64,000 bases of DNA from Pedobacter mendelii (GCF_014635725.1 NZ_BMDJ01000006.1:158534-222533); one strand, 5' to 3'; positions 26,113 through 36,695 are shown, counted from the first letter of the stretch. Program-made: numbers and translations. The notes: a model not told the origin generated them from the sequence alone.

Positions 26113-27975
26113 TTGAGCACACTAATTGCGGCAGAAGGCTTAGGTCATGGTTATCATGATGAATGGCTATTTAAAAATTTAACCCTGGGTATTAACTCTG
26201 GTCAGCGTGTGGCGTTGGTTGGAATAAATGGTGCGGGTAAGAGTACTTTATTAAAATTACTTGCCGAAAGGTTTCCTCCGCTAGAGGGTAAAATAGTTAA
26301 AAATAAAGCCGTAAAAATTGGTTTCTTAGACCAGGAACCTCAGTTTAATGAAGGATATTCTATTAGTGACCATATATTTTCTTTAGAGAATAAACAACAG
26401 CAGTTGATTAAAGAATACGAGGAACTGATTGAAAATCCAAATCCTGATGAGAAAATACTTAATAGATTATACGAAGAATTAAGTGAACACAATGCATGGG
26501 AATATGAGCACGAGATAAAAACCATTTTAAATAGAATGGGAATTACGCACTTGCAGCAAAAAATTGCTACGCTATCTGGTGGACAAAAGAAACGTTTGGC
26601 TTTAGCCAAACTTTTAATTGAAGACCCAGAGATTTTAGTGTTAGACGAGCCAACCAATCATTTAGATATTGATACAATTGAGTGGCTGGAAAAACTATTA
26701 ACAACCGGACAGAAAACTATTCTTTTGGTTACTCACGATAGATATTTTTTGGATAATGTTTGTAATACAATAGTAGAATTGGATAGAGGAAAGATTTTTA
26801 ATTATAACGGAAATTATGCCTACTATCTGGAAAAGAAATCGGAAAGAGAAGCGCTTGATGCTACCGTTTTACATAAAAACCAACAGCTACTAAAAAAGGA
26901 ATTGGAGTGGATGAGGCGCATGCCGCAAGCTCGTGGAACGAAATCTAACGCAAGAATTAATGCTTTTTACGATTTAGAAGAAAAATCAAAGAAAAAGTCT
27001 GATAATCAAAGTGTTACACTTCAAATGAAAATGTCTCGCCAAGGCGGAAAAATTATTGAGGTTGAGCAGATATCTAAATCATTTGATGGACGACCAATTA
27101 TAAATGATTTCAGTTATACCTTTAAAAAAGGAGATAGAATTGGTCTTGCCGGAAAGAACGGTACTGGAAAATCTACGTTGCTTAATATCATCACTAGTCA
27201 ACTACATCCTGATAGCGGTAAAGTTGATACAGGCGACACAACAGTATTCGGTTATTATAAACAAGGAGGTTTGACCTTTGATCCGAAAGAAAGAGTAATT
27301 GATATCGTAAAATCTGATGCTGAATATATTAAAATGGCAGATGGTTCCGTTATTACAGCATCTGCCCTATTAACGCTTTTCCTTTTTCCTCCAAAGAAAC
27401 AGCATGGTATGGTTGAGAAGCTGAGTGGTGGAGAGAAGAAGCGTTTAAATTTGATGAAGGTTTTGATGCAGAATCCAAACTTTTTGATTTTGGATGAACC
27501 GACTAACGATTTAGATATCGATACACTAAATGTTCTAGAAGAGTTTTTAGAAAATTTTCCAGGCATATTAATGCTTGTTTCTCATGATAGATACCTACTT
27601 GATAAAATGAGCGATCAGCTTTTTATAATGGAAGGCGAAGGTGTTGTTAAAATTTACAATGGTAATTATTCTGAATATCGATTAAGCTTGGATCAACCAA
27701 AAGCAAAGGTTGAGTCGAAAAAAACTAACGGTTCAACGATCGAATTACAACCAACTGTAACAGCCAAAAAGTTAAGTTTTAAGGAGCGAAAAGAGCTTGA
27801 TGACAGCGAAAAATTAATGCTAGAGACTGAAAATAAAATCGCCGACTTAAGCGATAATCTGTTAAAAATTGACAGTTCAGATTATATTAAAATTCAGGAA
27901 GTTTCTTTACAGATAGAAGATTTAAAGATTAAGCTCGACGAATATACAATGCGTTGGTTGGAACTTTCGGAATAA
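26113..27975 (+). CDS. ABC-F family ATPase (Uup-like)
   Basis: The 620-residue protein has two ABC cassettes and no membrane segment. Cassette 1 has Walker A G37-INGAGKST, signature LSGGQKKRLALAK and Walker B ILVLDEPTNHLDI; cassette 2 has GKNGTGKST, LSGGEKKRLNLMK and FLILDEPTNDLDI. The linker with RMPQARGTKSNARINAF and the charged coiled-coil C-terminus (about 560-615) fit the Uup subgroup, which binds ribosomes or nucleic acid branch structures. The start is a TTG at 26113; no nearer ATG keeps the first strand. Two parS sites follow 13 bases after the stop. Confidence 0.92.
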   Translation: MSTLIAAEGLGHGYHDEWLFKNLTLGINSGQRVALVGINGAGKSTLLKLLAERFPPLEGKIVKNKAVKIGFLDQEPQFNEGYSISDHIFSLENKQQQLIKEYEELIENPNPDEKILNRLYEELSEHNAWEYEHEIKTILNRMGITHLQQKIATLSGGQKKRLALAKLLIEDPEILVLDEPTNHLDIDTIEWLEKLLTTGQKTILLVTHDRYFLDNVCNTIVELDRGKIFNYNGNYAYYLEKKSEREALDATVLHKNQQLLKKELEWMRRMPQARGTKSNARINAFYDLEEKSKKKSDNQSVTLQMKMSRQGGKIIEVEQISKSFDGRPIINDFSYTFKKGDRIGLAGKNGTGKSTLLNIITSQLHPDSGKVDTGDTTVFGYYKQGGLTFDPKERVIDIVKSDAEYIKMADGSVITASALLTLFLFPPKKQHGMVEKLSGGEKKRLNLMKVLMQNPNFLILDEPTNDLDIDTLNVLEEFLENFPGILMLVSHDRYLLDKMSDQLFIMEGEGVVKIYNGNYSEYRLSLDQPKAKVESKKTNGSTIELQPTVTAKKLSFKERKELDDSEKLMLETENKIADLSDNLLKIDSSDYIKIQEVSLQIEDLKIKLDEYTMRWLELSE

Positions 27976-27987
27976 AAAATTTATTAA

Positions 27988-28003
27988 TGTTTCACGTGGA
28001 ACA
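27988..28003. promoter_or_regulatory. parS centromere site 1
   Basis: TGTTTCACGTGGAACA is a perfect 16-base copy of the widely conserved ParB-binding parS sequence. It lies 12 bases after the ABC-F stop codon. Confidence 0.9.
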
Positions 28004-28051
28004 TTAAATATTAGAAAAGCTTTTCAATGTTTGAAAGAATAAATAAACAAT

Positions 28052-28067
28052 TGTTTCACGTGGAACA
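28052..28067. promoter_or_regulatory. parS centromere site 2
   Basis: A second identical TGTTTCACGTGGAACA, 64 bases (about six helical turns) after the first and 18 bases before mnmG. Two copies in one short spacer are very unlikely by chance. Confidence 0.9.
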
Positions 28068-28085
28068 ATCAAAAAAGATGACAAC

Positions 28086-29948
28086 ATGTTTTCAAAATAC
28101 GATCTAATAGTAGTTGGTGCTGGACACGCAGGCTGTGAAGCAGCAGCGGCAGCAGCTAACTTAGGATCATCAGTTCTATTAATAACAATGAACATGGGTA
28201 CTATTGCCCAAATGAGTTGTAACCCAGCAATGGGTGGCGTAGCTAAAGGACAAATTGTTCGTGAAGTTGATGCTATGGGTGGTTATTCAGGAATAATATC
28301 CGATAAGTCAACCATTCAATTTAGAATGCTAAACAAATCTAAAGGCCCAGCAATGTGGAGTCCTCGGGCTCAAATTGATAGGATGCGTTTTGCAGAAGAA
28401 TGGCGTTTAGCTTTAGAAAGAACACCCAACCTAGATATCTGGCAAGATAGTGTTGTTGCTTTATTAGTAAAAGACAACACAGTTTATGGTGTTAAAACAT
28501 CATTAGGCATTGAGATTGAATCTACCGCAGTTGTATTAACAAATGGAACTTTCTTAAATGGAGTAATGCACATTGGAGAGAAGAAATTCGGCGGTGGTCG
28601 AACGGCAGAAAGAGCATCAACCGGTATCACTGAGCAACTCGTTGAGCTTGGCATGGAAGCCGGACGTATGAAAACTGGTACTCCCCCTCGTGTTGATGGC
28701 AGAAGTTTAGATTATTCAAAAATGGAGGAACAATGGGGGGATGAAAATCCTAATAAGTTTTCTTTTACTGATACACAAGTTTCAAAAGACCAACGTTGCT
28801 GCTGGATTACTTATACAAACAACGAAGTTCATGAAACTTTAAAAGAAGGTTTTGAAAAATCTCCAATGTTTACCGGAAGAATTAAAGGTTTAGGCCCTAG
28901 GTATTGTCCATCCATTGAAGATAAAATTAACCGCTTCGCAGAGCGAGATAGGCATCAAATTTTTGTAGAGCCTGAGGGTTGGAATACATGTGAAATTTAT
29001 GTGAACGGCTTTTCTACTTCTCTTCCTGAAGATATCCAGCTAAAGGCACTACACCTAATACCTGGTTTCGAAAAGGCGAAAATGTTTAGACCAGGTTATG
29101 CCATTGAATACGATTTCTTTCCTCCTACACAACTTTCATTAACCCTAGAAACAAAATTAATTAATAATTTATTTTTAGCTGGACAAATAAACGGAACAAC
29201 TGGCTATGAAGAAGCGGCTTGTCAAGGTTTTATGGCGGGTATAAATGCACACCAAAAAATCAATGACAAACAAGAATTGATAATGAAGAGGTCTGACAGT
29301 TATATCGGCGTACTGATTGATGATTTGGTTACCAAAGGAACAGAAGAACCATATCGCATGTTTACTTCTAGGGCAGAACATCGTTTGTTATTAAGACAAG
29401 ATAATGCTGATATTCGCCTCTCTCCTACTGGACATGCGTTAGGTTTAATTTCAGATGAGCGTTTGGAAAAAGTAAATCAAAAAGTAGCAAATGCTGATGC
29501 GCTGGTTAAGTTTACAAAAAGTCAAGGAATAGATATGGTTGATGCTAACCCGATGTTGGAAAGTTTGGGTTCGAGTGCCTTAAACCAGAATGTTAAAATT
29601 CATAGCTTAATCGGAAGGCCTCATGTTGGTTTGCAAGATATTATAAAGGTTAGCGAACCATTAGCAGAAGCCACCAAAAACTTAGACAACGAAACGATAG
29701 AACAAGCAGAGATCAAAATTAAATATGAAAGCTACTTTGAAAAGGAAAATGAAATTGTAGCAAAAATGTTGAAGATGGAGGACAAGGAAATAAAGATGGA
29801 TTTCGACTACAACAAGATTGTTTCCATTTCAAAAGAAGCACGCGAAAAATTATTTAAAATAAAACCACGTACTTTAGGTCAAGCATCTAGAATTTCAGGC
29901 GTTTCTCCATCAGATATTTCTGTTTTAATGGTTTATATAAATAAGTAG
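28086..29948 (+). CDS. mnmG: tRNA uridine-5-carboxymethylaminomethyl modification enzyme MnmG (GidA)
   Basis: The 620-residue FAD protein works with MnmE to modify wobble U34 of tRNAs. The N-terminal dinucleotide fold V10[10 protein letters not shown] is present, as are [35 protein letters not shown] and the conserved [17 protein letters not shown], with a helical C-terminal end ([18 protein letters not shown]). In many bacteria gidA lies near oriC, and the parS pair 18-98 bases upstream supports an origin-proximal location. Length is normal. Confidence 0.97.
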   Translation: MFSKYDLIVVGAGHAGCEAAAAAANLGSSVLLITMNMGTIAQMSCNPAMGGVAKGQIVREVDAMGGYSGIISDKSTIQFRMLNKSKGPAMWSPRAQIDRMRFAEEWRLALERTPNLDIWQDSVVALLVKDNTVYGVKTSLGIEIESTAVVLTNGTFLNGVMHIGEKKFGGGRTAERASTGITEQLVELGMEAGRMKTGTPPRVDGRSLDYSKMEEQWGDENPNKFSFTDTQVSKDQRCCWITYTNNEVHETLKEGFEKSPMFTGRIKGLGPRYCPSIEDKINRFAERDRHQIFVEPEGWNTCEIYVNGFSTSLPEDIQLKALHLIPGFEKAKMFRPGYAIEYDFFPPTQLSLTLETKLINNLFLAGQINGTTGYEEAACQGFMAGINAHQKINDKQELIMKRSDSYIGVLIDDLVTKGTEEPYRMFTSRAEHRLLLRQDNADIRLSPTGHALGLISDERLEKVNQKVANADALVKFTKSQGIDMVDANPMLESLGSSALNQNVKIHSLIGRPHVGLQDIIKVSEPLAEATKNLDNETIEQAEIKIKYESYFEKENEIVAKMLKMEDKEIKMDFDYNKIVSISKEAREKLFKIKPRTLGQASRISGVSPSDISVLMVYINK

Positions 29949-30069
29949 TTGATAATCAGTAATTTATGTTAAAATTAAATGGGTTAATTTAAAACGATAT
30001 AAACGACTATTTTTATTTTTCAATATTATTAATCCAAAATCAGTGAAAATTCGTCAGAACGCGTAAAAT

Positions 30070-31713
30070 ATGCCAAAATTAAATAAGCCATTTTCGAGCT
30101 GTATAAGTTTATTCATAATTGCTGTAATCATGCAGCTTTTTGGATGTGCATCCCCTCAACCTGTAACTGGTGGACCTCAAGATAGAATCCCACCGAAGGT
30201 TGTAAATATGATACCAAAAAATCTAACTAGAAATTTCTCAGCAAAAAAAATACTGATAGAATTTGATGAGTATTTTAAAATTCAGGACGAAACCAAAGAA
30301 TTTAATATTTCTCCGGAGTTAGAAAAGGCGCCAATATTAAAAATAAAGAAAAAAGTTTTAGATATAACCTTACCTGATACACTCGAAAAAAATACAACCT
30401 ACACTTTAAATTTCGGAAAAGCGATTGCTGATATTAACGAGAGCAATGTAATTAAAAACTTAACTTATGTGTTTTCTACAGGAAATGAGATAGATTCATT
30501 AACACTAAGTGGAAAGGTAAATAGCGCTTTAACCGGTGAAGCAGAAAAAGATGTAACAGTTTTTATTCTCCCAGTTGAACGCGATACTTTATTTGGTAAG
30601 AGGCGTCCATCCATTTATACACTAACTGATAGTTCCGGAAATTATAAACTCAATAATTTGCGCAAAGGCAACTATAAAGTTTATGCATTGAAAGAAGCAA
30701 CAGGTGGTGGCGATAAAATATATCAGCAAACTTCTGACGAAATAGGCTTTTTGAAATCGCCAGTTACAATAGATAAAAATATTGATAACATAAACCTGCA
30801 GATTTTTAAAGAAAAGTCAGCAGACTTTAGAATATTAGAAAGAAAGATAAATAGCGATGGTAGCATTCTATTAACTTTTTCACAGCAATTAATCAATCCT
30901 AAGCTTACAGTTACAGAACCCGCAGCATTAGATGTAGGTAAAAGGTTAACGCTTAACAGTACAAATGACACGGCAAAGATTTGGCTAAACGATTTAAGTT
31001 TTGATTCGGTTAAAGTAGCGATACAAGACCAGGGAAAATTATTGCAAGTAGTAAACTTAACACGTGGAAAAAAAGACAGCTACACAAGAGATTTAACGCC
31101 TACTGATAACGCAGCAAATGGTAAATTAAACCCCTACCAGACCTATACACTTACATTTCCTATACCAATTACCGCAGCGGATGCATCTAAAATTATTTTG
31201 TTAGACGATTCAATTAAAAGAACAAATTTTGAACTGATAAAAGACTCTACCAATTTCTTAAAATACTACATTAAATTCCCTTGGAAAACGAAGAGGTCAT
31301 ACGATTTAAGATTTTCTGCAGGAGCTTTTACTGGAATATTTAATTCAAAAAATAAAGAGTTTATAAAGAAATTTAACCTGGACCCAACAGAAAATTATGG
31401 TACAAGAACATTAATTATAGATGTACCAGATACGACTAAAAGTTATATAGTAGAATTTATCAATGAAAAAAAACTACCTGTAAAGCAGTATATCATCAAT
31501 AAAAAAACTAAAATCGTTTTGGCCAATTTCTTGGCAGGAAAGTATTTTGTTAGAGTAATTTACGACGAAAATAAAAACGGAGTTTGGGATACAGGAAATG
31601 TAAAATTGGGTACACAACCAGAAAAAATTTGGTATTCTCCAGAAGAGCAATCATTACGCCCCAATTGGGAGGTAGAAAATAGTATGACAATACCTAAGCC
31701 TCAAAGCCCTTAA
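30070..31713 (+). CDS. Lipoprotein with N-terminal Ig-like (BIg_5) domain
   Basis: The 547-residue protein has a lipoprotein signal ending in LFGC-ASPQP (Cys about 26), then TGGPQDRIPPKVV and a BIg_5 domain (about 40-145; KILIEFDEYFKI, YTLNFGKAIAD and NLTYVFSTG). A carboxypeptidase-regulatory-like repeat follows (LSGKVNSALTGEAEKDVTV and YKLNNLRKGNYKVYALKE), and the last part ends with RVIYDENKNGVWDTG. The architecture is common in Bacteroidota outer-membrane-associated lipoproteins; a role in surface structure or cell division zones is not shown. The gene stands about 120 bases after mnmG. Confidence 0.8.
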   Translation: MPKLNKPFSSCISLFIIAVIMQLFGCASPQPVTGGPQDRIPPKVVNMIPKNLTRNFSAKKILIEFDEYFKIQDETKEFNISPELEKAPILKIKKKVLDITLPDTLEKNTTYTLNFGKAIADINESNVIKNLTYVFSTGNEIDSLTLSGKVNSALTGEAEKDVTVFILPVERDTLFGKRRPSIYTLTDSSGNYKLNNLRKGNYKVYALKEATGGGDKIYQQTSDEIGFLKSPVTIDKNIDNINLQIFKEKSADFRILERKINSDGSILLTFSQQLINPKLTVTEPAALDVGKRLTLNSTNDTAKIWLNDLSFDSVKVAIQDQGKLLQVVNLTRGKKDSYTRDLTPTDNAANGKLNPYQTYTLTFPIPITAADASKIILLDDSIKRTNFELIKDSTNFLKYYIKFPWKTKRSYDLRFSAGAFTGIFNSKNKEFIKKFNLDPTENYGTRTLIIDVPDTTKSYIVEFINEKKLPVKQYIINKKTKIVLANFLAGKYFVRVIYDENKNGVWDTGNVKLGTQPEKIWYSPEEQSLRPNWEVENSMTIPKPQSP

Positions 31714-31730
31714 ATTAATAATCTTTTATA

Positions 31731-32243
31731 TTATGTTGTAAACCAGCCAGAATACATAATATAATTATCTGGTAGCTTATTTAATAAAGCCCTTTGCTCT
31801 TCAGTAATGGGCTTTATTTTTTTTGCAGGTGTTCCGGCATAAAGGTATCCTGTTTCACAAATGGTATTTTCTAACACAACCGATCCTGCAGCTATAATAC
31901 AATACTCTTCTATAATAGCGTGATCCATAACAATGGCACCCATGCCAATTAAAACATTGTCCTGAACGGTACAACCGTGAACAATTGCATTATGACCAAC
32001 AGAAACCCGATTGCCTATATGAGTAGATGCCTTTAAATAGGTAGCATGAATTACAGCACCATCCTGTATGTTTGATTCATCTCCAATTGTTATGGCATTT
32101 ACATCGCCTCTAACAACCGCATTAAACCAAACTGAACAATTATCACCAATAATAACATCACCTACTATAGTGGCATTATCAGCTATGAAATTATCTTTTC
32201 CAAATTCAGGATATTTATCTTTTACAGGAAGTATTAAAGGCAT
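31731..32243 (-). CDS. Gamma-class carbonic anhydrase family protein
   Basis: The 170-residue trimeric left-handed beta-helix protein has hexapeptide repeats throughout (IVGDVIIGDNCSVWFNAVV at about 26-44). Metal-ligand histidines are visible at QDGAVIHATY and VGHNAIVHGCTV. Such PaaY/YrdA-like members bind zinc or iron; many have low or no carbonic anhydrase activity, so the reaction is uncertain. It converges with the BIg_5 lipoprotein gene and lies 69 bases downstream of nadB on the same strand. Confidence 0.88.
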   Translation of the reverse strand: MPLILPVKDKYPEFGKDNFIADNATIVGDVIIGDNCSVWFNAVVRGDVNAITIGDESNIQDGAVIHATYLKASTHIGNRVSVGHNAIVHGCTVQDNVLIGMGAIVMDHAIIEEYCIIAAGSVVLENTICETGYLYAGTPAKKIKPITEEQRALLNKLPDNYIMYSGWFTT

Positions 32244-32312
32244 ATTAAAAATGTGAGATGGTATATGTAAAATGTCCTAAGGATTTAAAGTTATATTCAA
32301 GGGATTTAGGAA

Positions 32313-33899
32313 TTAAAAAACTGTATCTATTAACTTATCTGCATGGTCAGGGTAATCAGTCGTAAAATGTAATCCCCTGCTTTCTTTGCGTTGCATCGCT
32401 GATTTAATAACCAAATAAGCAGTCTGTATCACATTTCTTAACTCGCAAAGCTGAACGGAAACCTTGTTCTTTTTATAAAATTCTTCAGTTTCCTGATGGA
32501 TTAAAAATAATCTCCTGTGTGCTCTTTCTAATCTAAAATCTGAACGTACTATTCCAACATAATCACCCATAACTTTTTGTAATTCTCTAAGGTTATGTGT
32601 AACTAAAACATCTTCGTTGGTTTGTGTAACACCTTGAGCATCCCATTCAGGTATATTATCAGGTATAATGTTGTTTTTAAAATTTTCTATAGCATCCTGA
32701 TAAATACGATGTGCAAATACTGTTGCTTCTAATAAAGAATTGGAAGCCAATCTATTAGCTCCATGTAAACCAGTTGATGAACACTCACCACAAGCATAAA
32801 GATTATTTATTGATGAACGACCATATTCATCAACCAAAATACCGCCACACATATAATGCGATGCAGGTGTAACCGGAATAAAGTCTTTCGTCATATCAAT
32901 ACCAATAGACAAACATTTTGCATATATATTAGGAAAATGTTTCAAAATATCAGCTTTATTACGCATGGTGATATCTAAATAAACAAAATCATCACCAGAT
33001 TTCTTCATCTCATTATCTACAGCTCTTGCCACAATATCACGAGGAGCTAAAGATTTACGTTCATCGTATTCATGCATAAACTCTTCTCCGTTTTTACGTC
33101 GAAGTACACCACCAAAACCACGAACTGCCTCAGAAATTAAAAAGGAAGGATACTCTCCAGGGTGATATAAAGCTGTTGGATGAAACTGAATAAACTCCAT
33201 GTTACGAACTTTTCCCTTTGCACGATACACCATTGCCATACCATCGCCTGTAGCAATTACAGGATTTGTTGTTGCAGAATATACATGTCCGGCACCTCCA
33301 GAAGCCATTACAGTTACGTTTGCAACAATCTTTTCCACATCGTTAAGCTCTGTGTTAAAGGCATATATACCATAACAGTTAATATCTTCAGTACGTTTAT
33401 CAACAAATTCACCAAGGTGGTGTTGTGTGATCAACTCTAGTGCAAAGTAGTGTGTTAATATCTCTATGTTTGAATTTTCGTGAATCTCTTTTAACAATAC
33501 ACGCTCAATTTCATATCCTGTAATGTCTTTATAGTGCAAAACTCGGTGTTCAGAATGACCACCTTCTTTAGCTAAATCATAGAAACCTGAATTATCTTTA
33601 TCGAAATTTATACCATAGTCAATAATCTCCTGAATGCGTTGAGGACCCTCTTTTACAACAATTTCAACAATTTTTTCGTCGCACAAACCATCTCCAGCAA
33701 TCAAAGTATCATGAATATGTTTTTCAAAAGAATCACCTTTATCTACAACAACTGCAACACCACCTTGTGCATACTTTGTGTTGGATTCATCTTCATTCGA
33801 TTTGGTTACAATTAAAACCTTACCAAACTTAGCAGCCTTAAGTGCAAAACTCAAACCAGCTATACCTGAACCAATTACCAGAAAATCAACCTTTCTCAT
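32313..33899 (-). CDS. nadB: L-aspartate oxidase
   Basis: The 528-residue flavoenzyme converts L-aspartate to iminoaspartate, the first step of de novo NAD synthesis. The FAD fold G10-SGIAGLS is at the N-terminus, and NEDESNTKYAQGGVAVV, GGHSEHRVLHYKD, FIQFHPTALY, PASHYMCGGILVDEYGR and LHGANRLASNSLLEA are classic NadB/succinate dehydrogenase flavoprotein motifs with the active-site His and Arg residues. It faces nadA across a 446-base spacer, so the two genes of the pathway are divergent. Confidence 0.96.
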   Translation of the reverse strand: MRKVDFLVIGSGIAGLSFALKAAKFGKVLIVTKSNEDESNTKYAQGGVAVVVDKGDSFEKHIHDTLIAGDGLCDEKIVEIVVKEGPQRIQEIIDYGINFDKDNSGFYDLAKEGGHSEHRVLHYKDITGYEIERVLLKEIHENSNIEILTHYFALELITQHHLGEFVDKRTEDINCYGIYAFNTELNDVEKIVANVTVMASGGAGHVYSATTNPVIATGDGMAMVYRAKGKVRNMEFIQFHPTALYHPGEYPSFLISEAVRGFGGVLRRKNGEEFMHEYDERKSLAPRDIVARAVDNEMKKSGDDFVYLDITMRNKADILKHFPNIYAKCLSIGIDMTKDFIPVTPASHYMCGGILVDEYGRSSINNLYACGECSSTGLHGANRLASNSLLEATVFAHRIYQDAIENFKNNIIPDNIPEWDAQGVTQTNEDVLVTHNLRELQKVMGDYVGIVRSDFRLERAHRRLFLIHQETEEFYKKNKVSVQLCELRNVIQTAYLVIKSAMQRKESRGLHFTTDYPDHADKLIDTVF

Positions 33900-33943
33900 T
33901 AAATAAAAACTTTAATTATCTATGATGTTAACAACTACAAAAA

Positions 33944-33955
33944 AGTGTTAACACT
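33944..33955. promoter_or_regulatory. Perfect palindrome AGTGTTAACACT in the nadB leader
   Basis: A 12-base perfect palindrome 45 bases upstream of the nadB start codon. It could be an operator for an NAD-responsive regulator, but no regulator is identified in the window. Confidence 0.35.
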
Positions 33956-34303
33956 ATGTCTAAATTATACTAACAAATAAATTTTAATGTTTAAAGCTAC
34001 TCTAAAAAGACAATTTGCCACAATCTTTTGCGCAATTTTTAAGCACCTTTGTATAAGTAGTTAACTTTTTAAACTTTTTAAACAATTAACATTCCAGTAT
34101 TGATAAAATTTAAGTCATTTTTCGATAGTGCTGTAAATCAATCTTATCATGTTACTAAATTGTAATTTGAATGTTAGTAAACGATTAACAACTTACATAA
34201 AAGAACTTTTTTTCGAAACTTGCCAACATTACTAACACACTAATAAACAAACAAGATCTATTTATTTAAAATAACTTATTAATTATTGAAATGTGGAAAC
34301 TGT

Positions 34304-34311
34304 TATCTTTG
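34304..34311 (+). promoter_or_regulatory. -7 promoter box for nadA
   Basis: TATCTTTG matches TAnnTTTG and ends 34 nt before the nadA ATG. ATTG at 34285-34288 is a weak -33 candidate. Confidence 0.55.
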
Positions 34312-34345
34312 ACCAACGTCTAAATTCAAAAAAGGAAAATTAATA

Positions 34346-35344
34346 ATGAACATTGATGTCTTAGAAGAAATTAACAAAAAAGGATTCGTAGAGGAAGAAA
34401 TAGATCCAACGCTTGACCTTTTTGTTGAAATAGAGAAATTAAAGAAAGAGAAGAATGCGATTATACTTGCACACTATTATCAAGAACCTGATATACAAGA
34501 TATTGCAGATTACATTGGCGATAGTTTAGGTTTATCTCAAGAAGCTGCAAAAACCGACGCAGATGTAATTGTATTTGCGGGTGTACATTTTATGGCCGAA
34601 ACAGCAAAGATTTTATCGCCATCAAAAAAAGTTTTATTGCCCGATGTTAAAGCTGGTTGTTCTTTAGCTGATAGCTGCCCACCACATTTGTTTAGAAAGT
34701 TCAAGGAAAAATACTCCGATCATTTGGTAATTACTTACGTGAACTGCACTGCAGAGTTAAAGGCTTTGAGTGATATTGTTTGTACATCTACCAATGCAGT
34801 TCAAATTGTAGAAAGCTTGCCAAAAGATCAAAAAATTATATTCGGTCCTGATAGAAATTTAGGGGCTTATGTAGCAAAAAAAACGGGGAGAGATTTAGTA
34901 CTTTGGAATGGAGCTTGTATGGTTCATGAAATATTTTCGCAGGAGAAAATAACGAAATTAAAGGAGCGCCATCCTAATGCTAAATTTATTGCACATCCCG
35001 AATGCGAGGAAGTTGTTTTAAAAATGGCAGATTATATCGGCTCAACGACTGGACTTCTAAAATATACCATCAATAATCCTGCTTCAGAATTTATAGTAGC
35101 AACAGAAAGTGGAATTATTCATCAAATGGAGAAGGCAAATCCTACAAAAACCTTTATTCCGGCACCACCAAATAACAGTTGTGCTTGTAACGATTGTCCA
35201 TATATGAAGCGAAATACTTTAGAAAAGCTATATTTATGTTTAAAAAATGGTTTACCAGAAGTAACTGTACCAGAACATATTATAGAACTTGCACGTAAAC
35301 CAATTCAAAGAATGCTTGATATTTCGGCAGAACTGGGATTATAA
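34346..35344 (+). CDS. nadA: Quinolinate synthase A
   Basis: The 332-residue enzyme condenses iminoaspartate with dihydroxyacetone phosphate to make quinolinate. The three cysteines that carry its [4Fe-4S] cluster are in [19 protein letters not shown] and [30 protein letters not shown] and CHPECEEV-like HPECEEVV segments are also characteristic. It is divergent from nadB. The dicarboxylate symporter gene begins 29 bases after the stop; uptake of C4-dicarboxylates or aspartate would supply the precursor, so a functional link is possible. Confidence 0.96.
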   Translation: MNIDVLEEINKKGFVEEEIDPTLDLFVEIEKLKKEKNAIILAHYYQEPDIQDIADYIGDSLGLSQEAAKTDADVIVFAGVHFMAETAKILSPSKKVLLPDVKAGCSLADSCPPHLFRKFKEKYSDHLVITYVNCTAELKALSDIVCTSTNAVQIVESLPKDQKIIFGPDRNLGAYVAKKTGRDLVLWNGACMVHEIFSQEKITKLKERHPNAKFIAHPECEEVVLKMADYIGSTTGLLKYTINNPASEFIVATESGIIHQMEKANPTKTFIPAPPNNSCACNDCPYMKRNTLEKLYLCLKNGLPEVTVPEHIIELARKPIQRMLDISAELGL

Positions 35345-35373
35345 AAAACTGCCACAGACACTGTGAATACAAA

Positions 35374-36609
35374 ATGAAAATAAACAACATTCTTAAAAAT
35401 TACTCGGGCTTATTATGGCTCTTGGCAGGTATTACTGTTGGGAGTATAGTTGGTTTAATTTTTGGGAAAAGTGTAGAAAGTATTAAACCGCTTGGTGATA
35501 TATTTTTGAATTTGTTGTTTACCGCTGTAATTCCGTTGGTATTTTTTGCAGTTTCATCTGCTATTGCAAATATTGATAGAACTAAAAAATTAGGAAAACT
35601 ATTAACTGTAATGGTTTTAGTATTCTTATCTACTATCTTAATATCAGCAGTTTTAACTTTAGTCGCTACAAGGGTATTCCCCATCCATCAGCAATTGGGC
35701 AATAGTACTTTACCTATTGAAAATGAAAAATTACAATCTGTGGGCGAACAAATGACCCAGCTTTTAACCGTTGGGGAATTTTATGAAATTGGAAGTAGAA
35801 AAAATATGCTTGCGCTAATTATTTTTTCGGTTTTGGTTGGTTTTTCAACATTATACGCAAGTAAAGATGGTGATGGCTTTAAGAACTTTCTGGTTTCTGG
35901 GAATGAGGTAATGAAAAAACTCATTATTTTAATTATGAAACTCGGACCAATTGGTTTGGGTGCCTACTTTGCTTATCAGGTTGGCGTTTTTGGTCCGCAG
36001 CTTTTTGGTACCTACGCAAAAGCATTAGGCTTATACTATGGAGTTGGCGCATTTTACTTTATCGTTTTTTTTACACTATATGCCTTCGTAGCAGGTGGAT
36101 TTAAAGCCATTAAAGTTTTTTGGAAGAATAATATTGTCCCTTCATTAACATCAATCGGCACCTGCAGTAGCATTGCTACTATTCCGGCAAACTTGGAAGG
36201 TGCAGCTAAAATGGGTGTTCCTGCCTACATAACAAATGTTACCATTCCATTAGGTTCAACTTTGCATAAAGATGGTTCGAGCATAAGTTCTATTATAAAA
36301 ATAGCTGTTGTTTTTGCAATTTTTGGTAAAGATCTGGTGCATGTTGATACCATAGTTTTAGCATTAGGTATTACAATTTTAGTGAGTATTGTCGAAGGCG
36401 GCATACCCAATGGAGGTTACATTGGAGAATTATTGATGATATCAGCATATCAGCTTCCACCTGAAGCATTACCACCAGCTATGATAATTGGAACATTGGT
36501 TGATCCGATGGCTACTTTATTAAATGCTACCGGAGATAATGTTGCGGCAATGTTAATTGCAAGATTTACCGAAGGAAAAAATTGGATGGTTGATAAGGGA
36601 GTTGATTAG
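35374..36609 (+). CDS. Dicarboxylate/amino acid:cation symporter (DAACS family)
   Basis: The 411-residue inner-membrane carrier has about eight hydrophobic segments and two re-entrant loop signatures: the serine-rich SIGTCSSIATIPANLEG (about residue 263) and the GTLVDPMATLLNATGDN motif (about 372), which binds substrate carboxylate and sodium in GltPh-type carriers. Typical substrates are glutamate, aspartate or C4-dicarboxylates with Na+ or H+. It is 29 bases after nadA and probably in the same transcript. Confidence 0.92.
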   Translation: MKINNILKNYSGLLWLLAGITVGSIVGLIFGKSVESIKPLGDIFLNLLFTAVIPLVFFAVSSAIANIDRTKKLGKLLTVMVLVFLSTILISAVLTLVATRVFPIHQQLGNSTLPIENEKLQSVGEQMTQLLTVGEFYEIGSRKNMLALIIFSVLVGFSTLYASKDGDGFKNFLVSGNEVMKKLIILIMKLGPIGLGAYFAYQVGVFGPQLFGTYAKALGLYYGVGAFYFIVFFTLYAFVAGGFKAIKVFWKNNIVPSLTSIGTCSSIATIPANLEGAAKMGVPAYITNVTIPLGSTLHKDGSSISSIIKIAVVFAIFGKDLVHVDTIVLALGITILVSIVEGGIPNGGYIGELLMISAYQLPPEALPPAMIIGTLVDPMATLLNATGDNVAAMLIARFTEGKNWMVDKGVD

Positions 36610-36614
36610 AAAGT

Positions 36615-36695
36615 TCGTCACCCTGAATTTATTTTCAGGATATTAAATGTTAAAAAGTGCTGAAATAAATAAGATAACTATCGGCTCAGCATGAA
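36615..36695. repeat. Dispersed palindromic repeat (copy B)
   Basis: Contains CGTCACCCTGAATTTATTTT, then GTGCTGAAATAAATAAG and CTCAGCATGAAAG. It shares words and order with copies at 37871-37940 and 21329-21394. Confidence 0.6.

Larger units (their letters stand above)
33900..34345. other. AT-rich divergent spacer between nadB and nadA
   Basis: No gene is supportable in 446 bases. It holds a perfect 12-base palindrome AGTGTTAACACT (33944-33955), further GTTAAC words (33926-33935, 34060-34066), ATTAAC words and one DnaA-box-like TGTGGAAA (34292-34299). A nadA promoter box lies at its end. Confidence 0.55.

Noticed and set aside
34292..34299. TGTGGAAA as evidence for oriC
   Set aside because: One imperfect DnaA-box-like word in AT-rich sequence is insufficient; origin location needs skew and several boxes.
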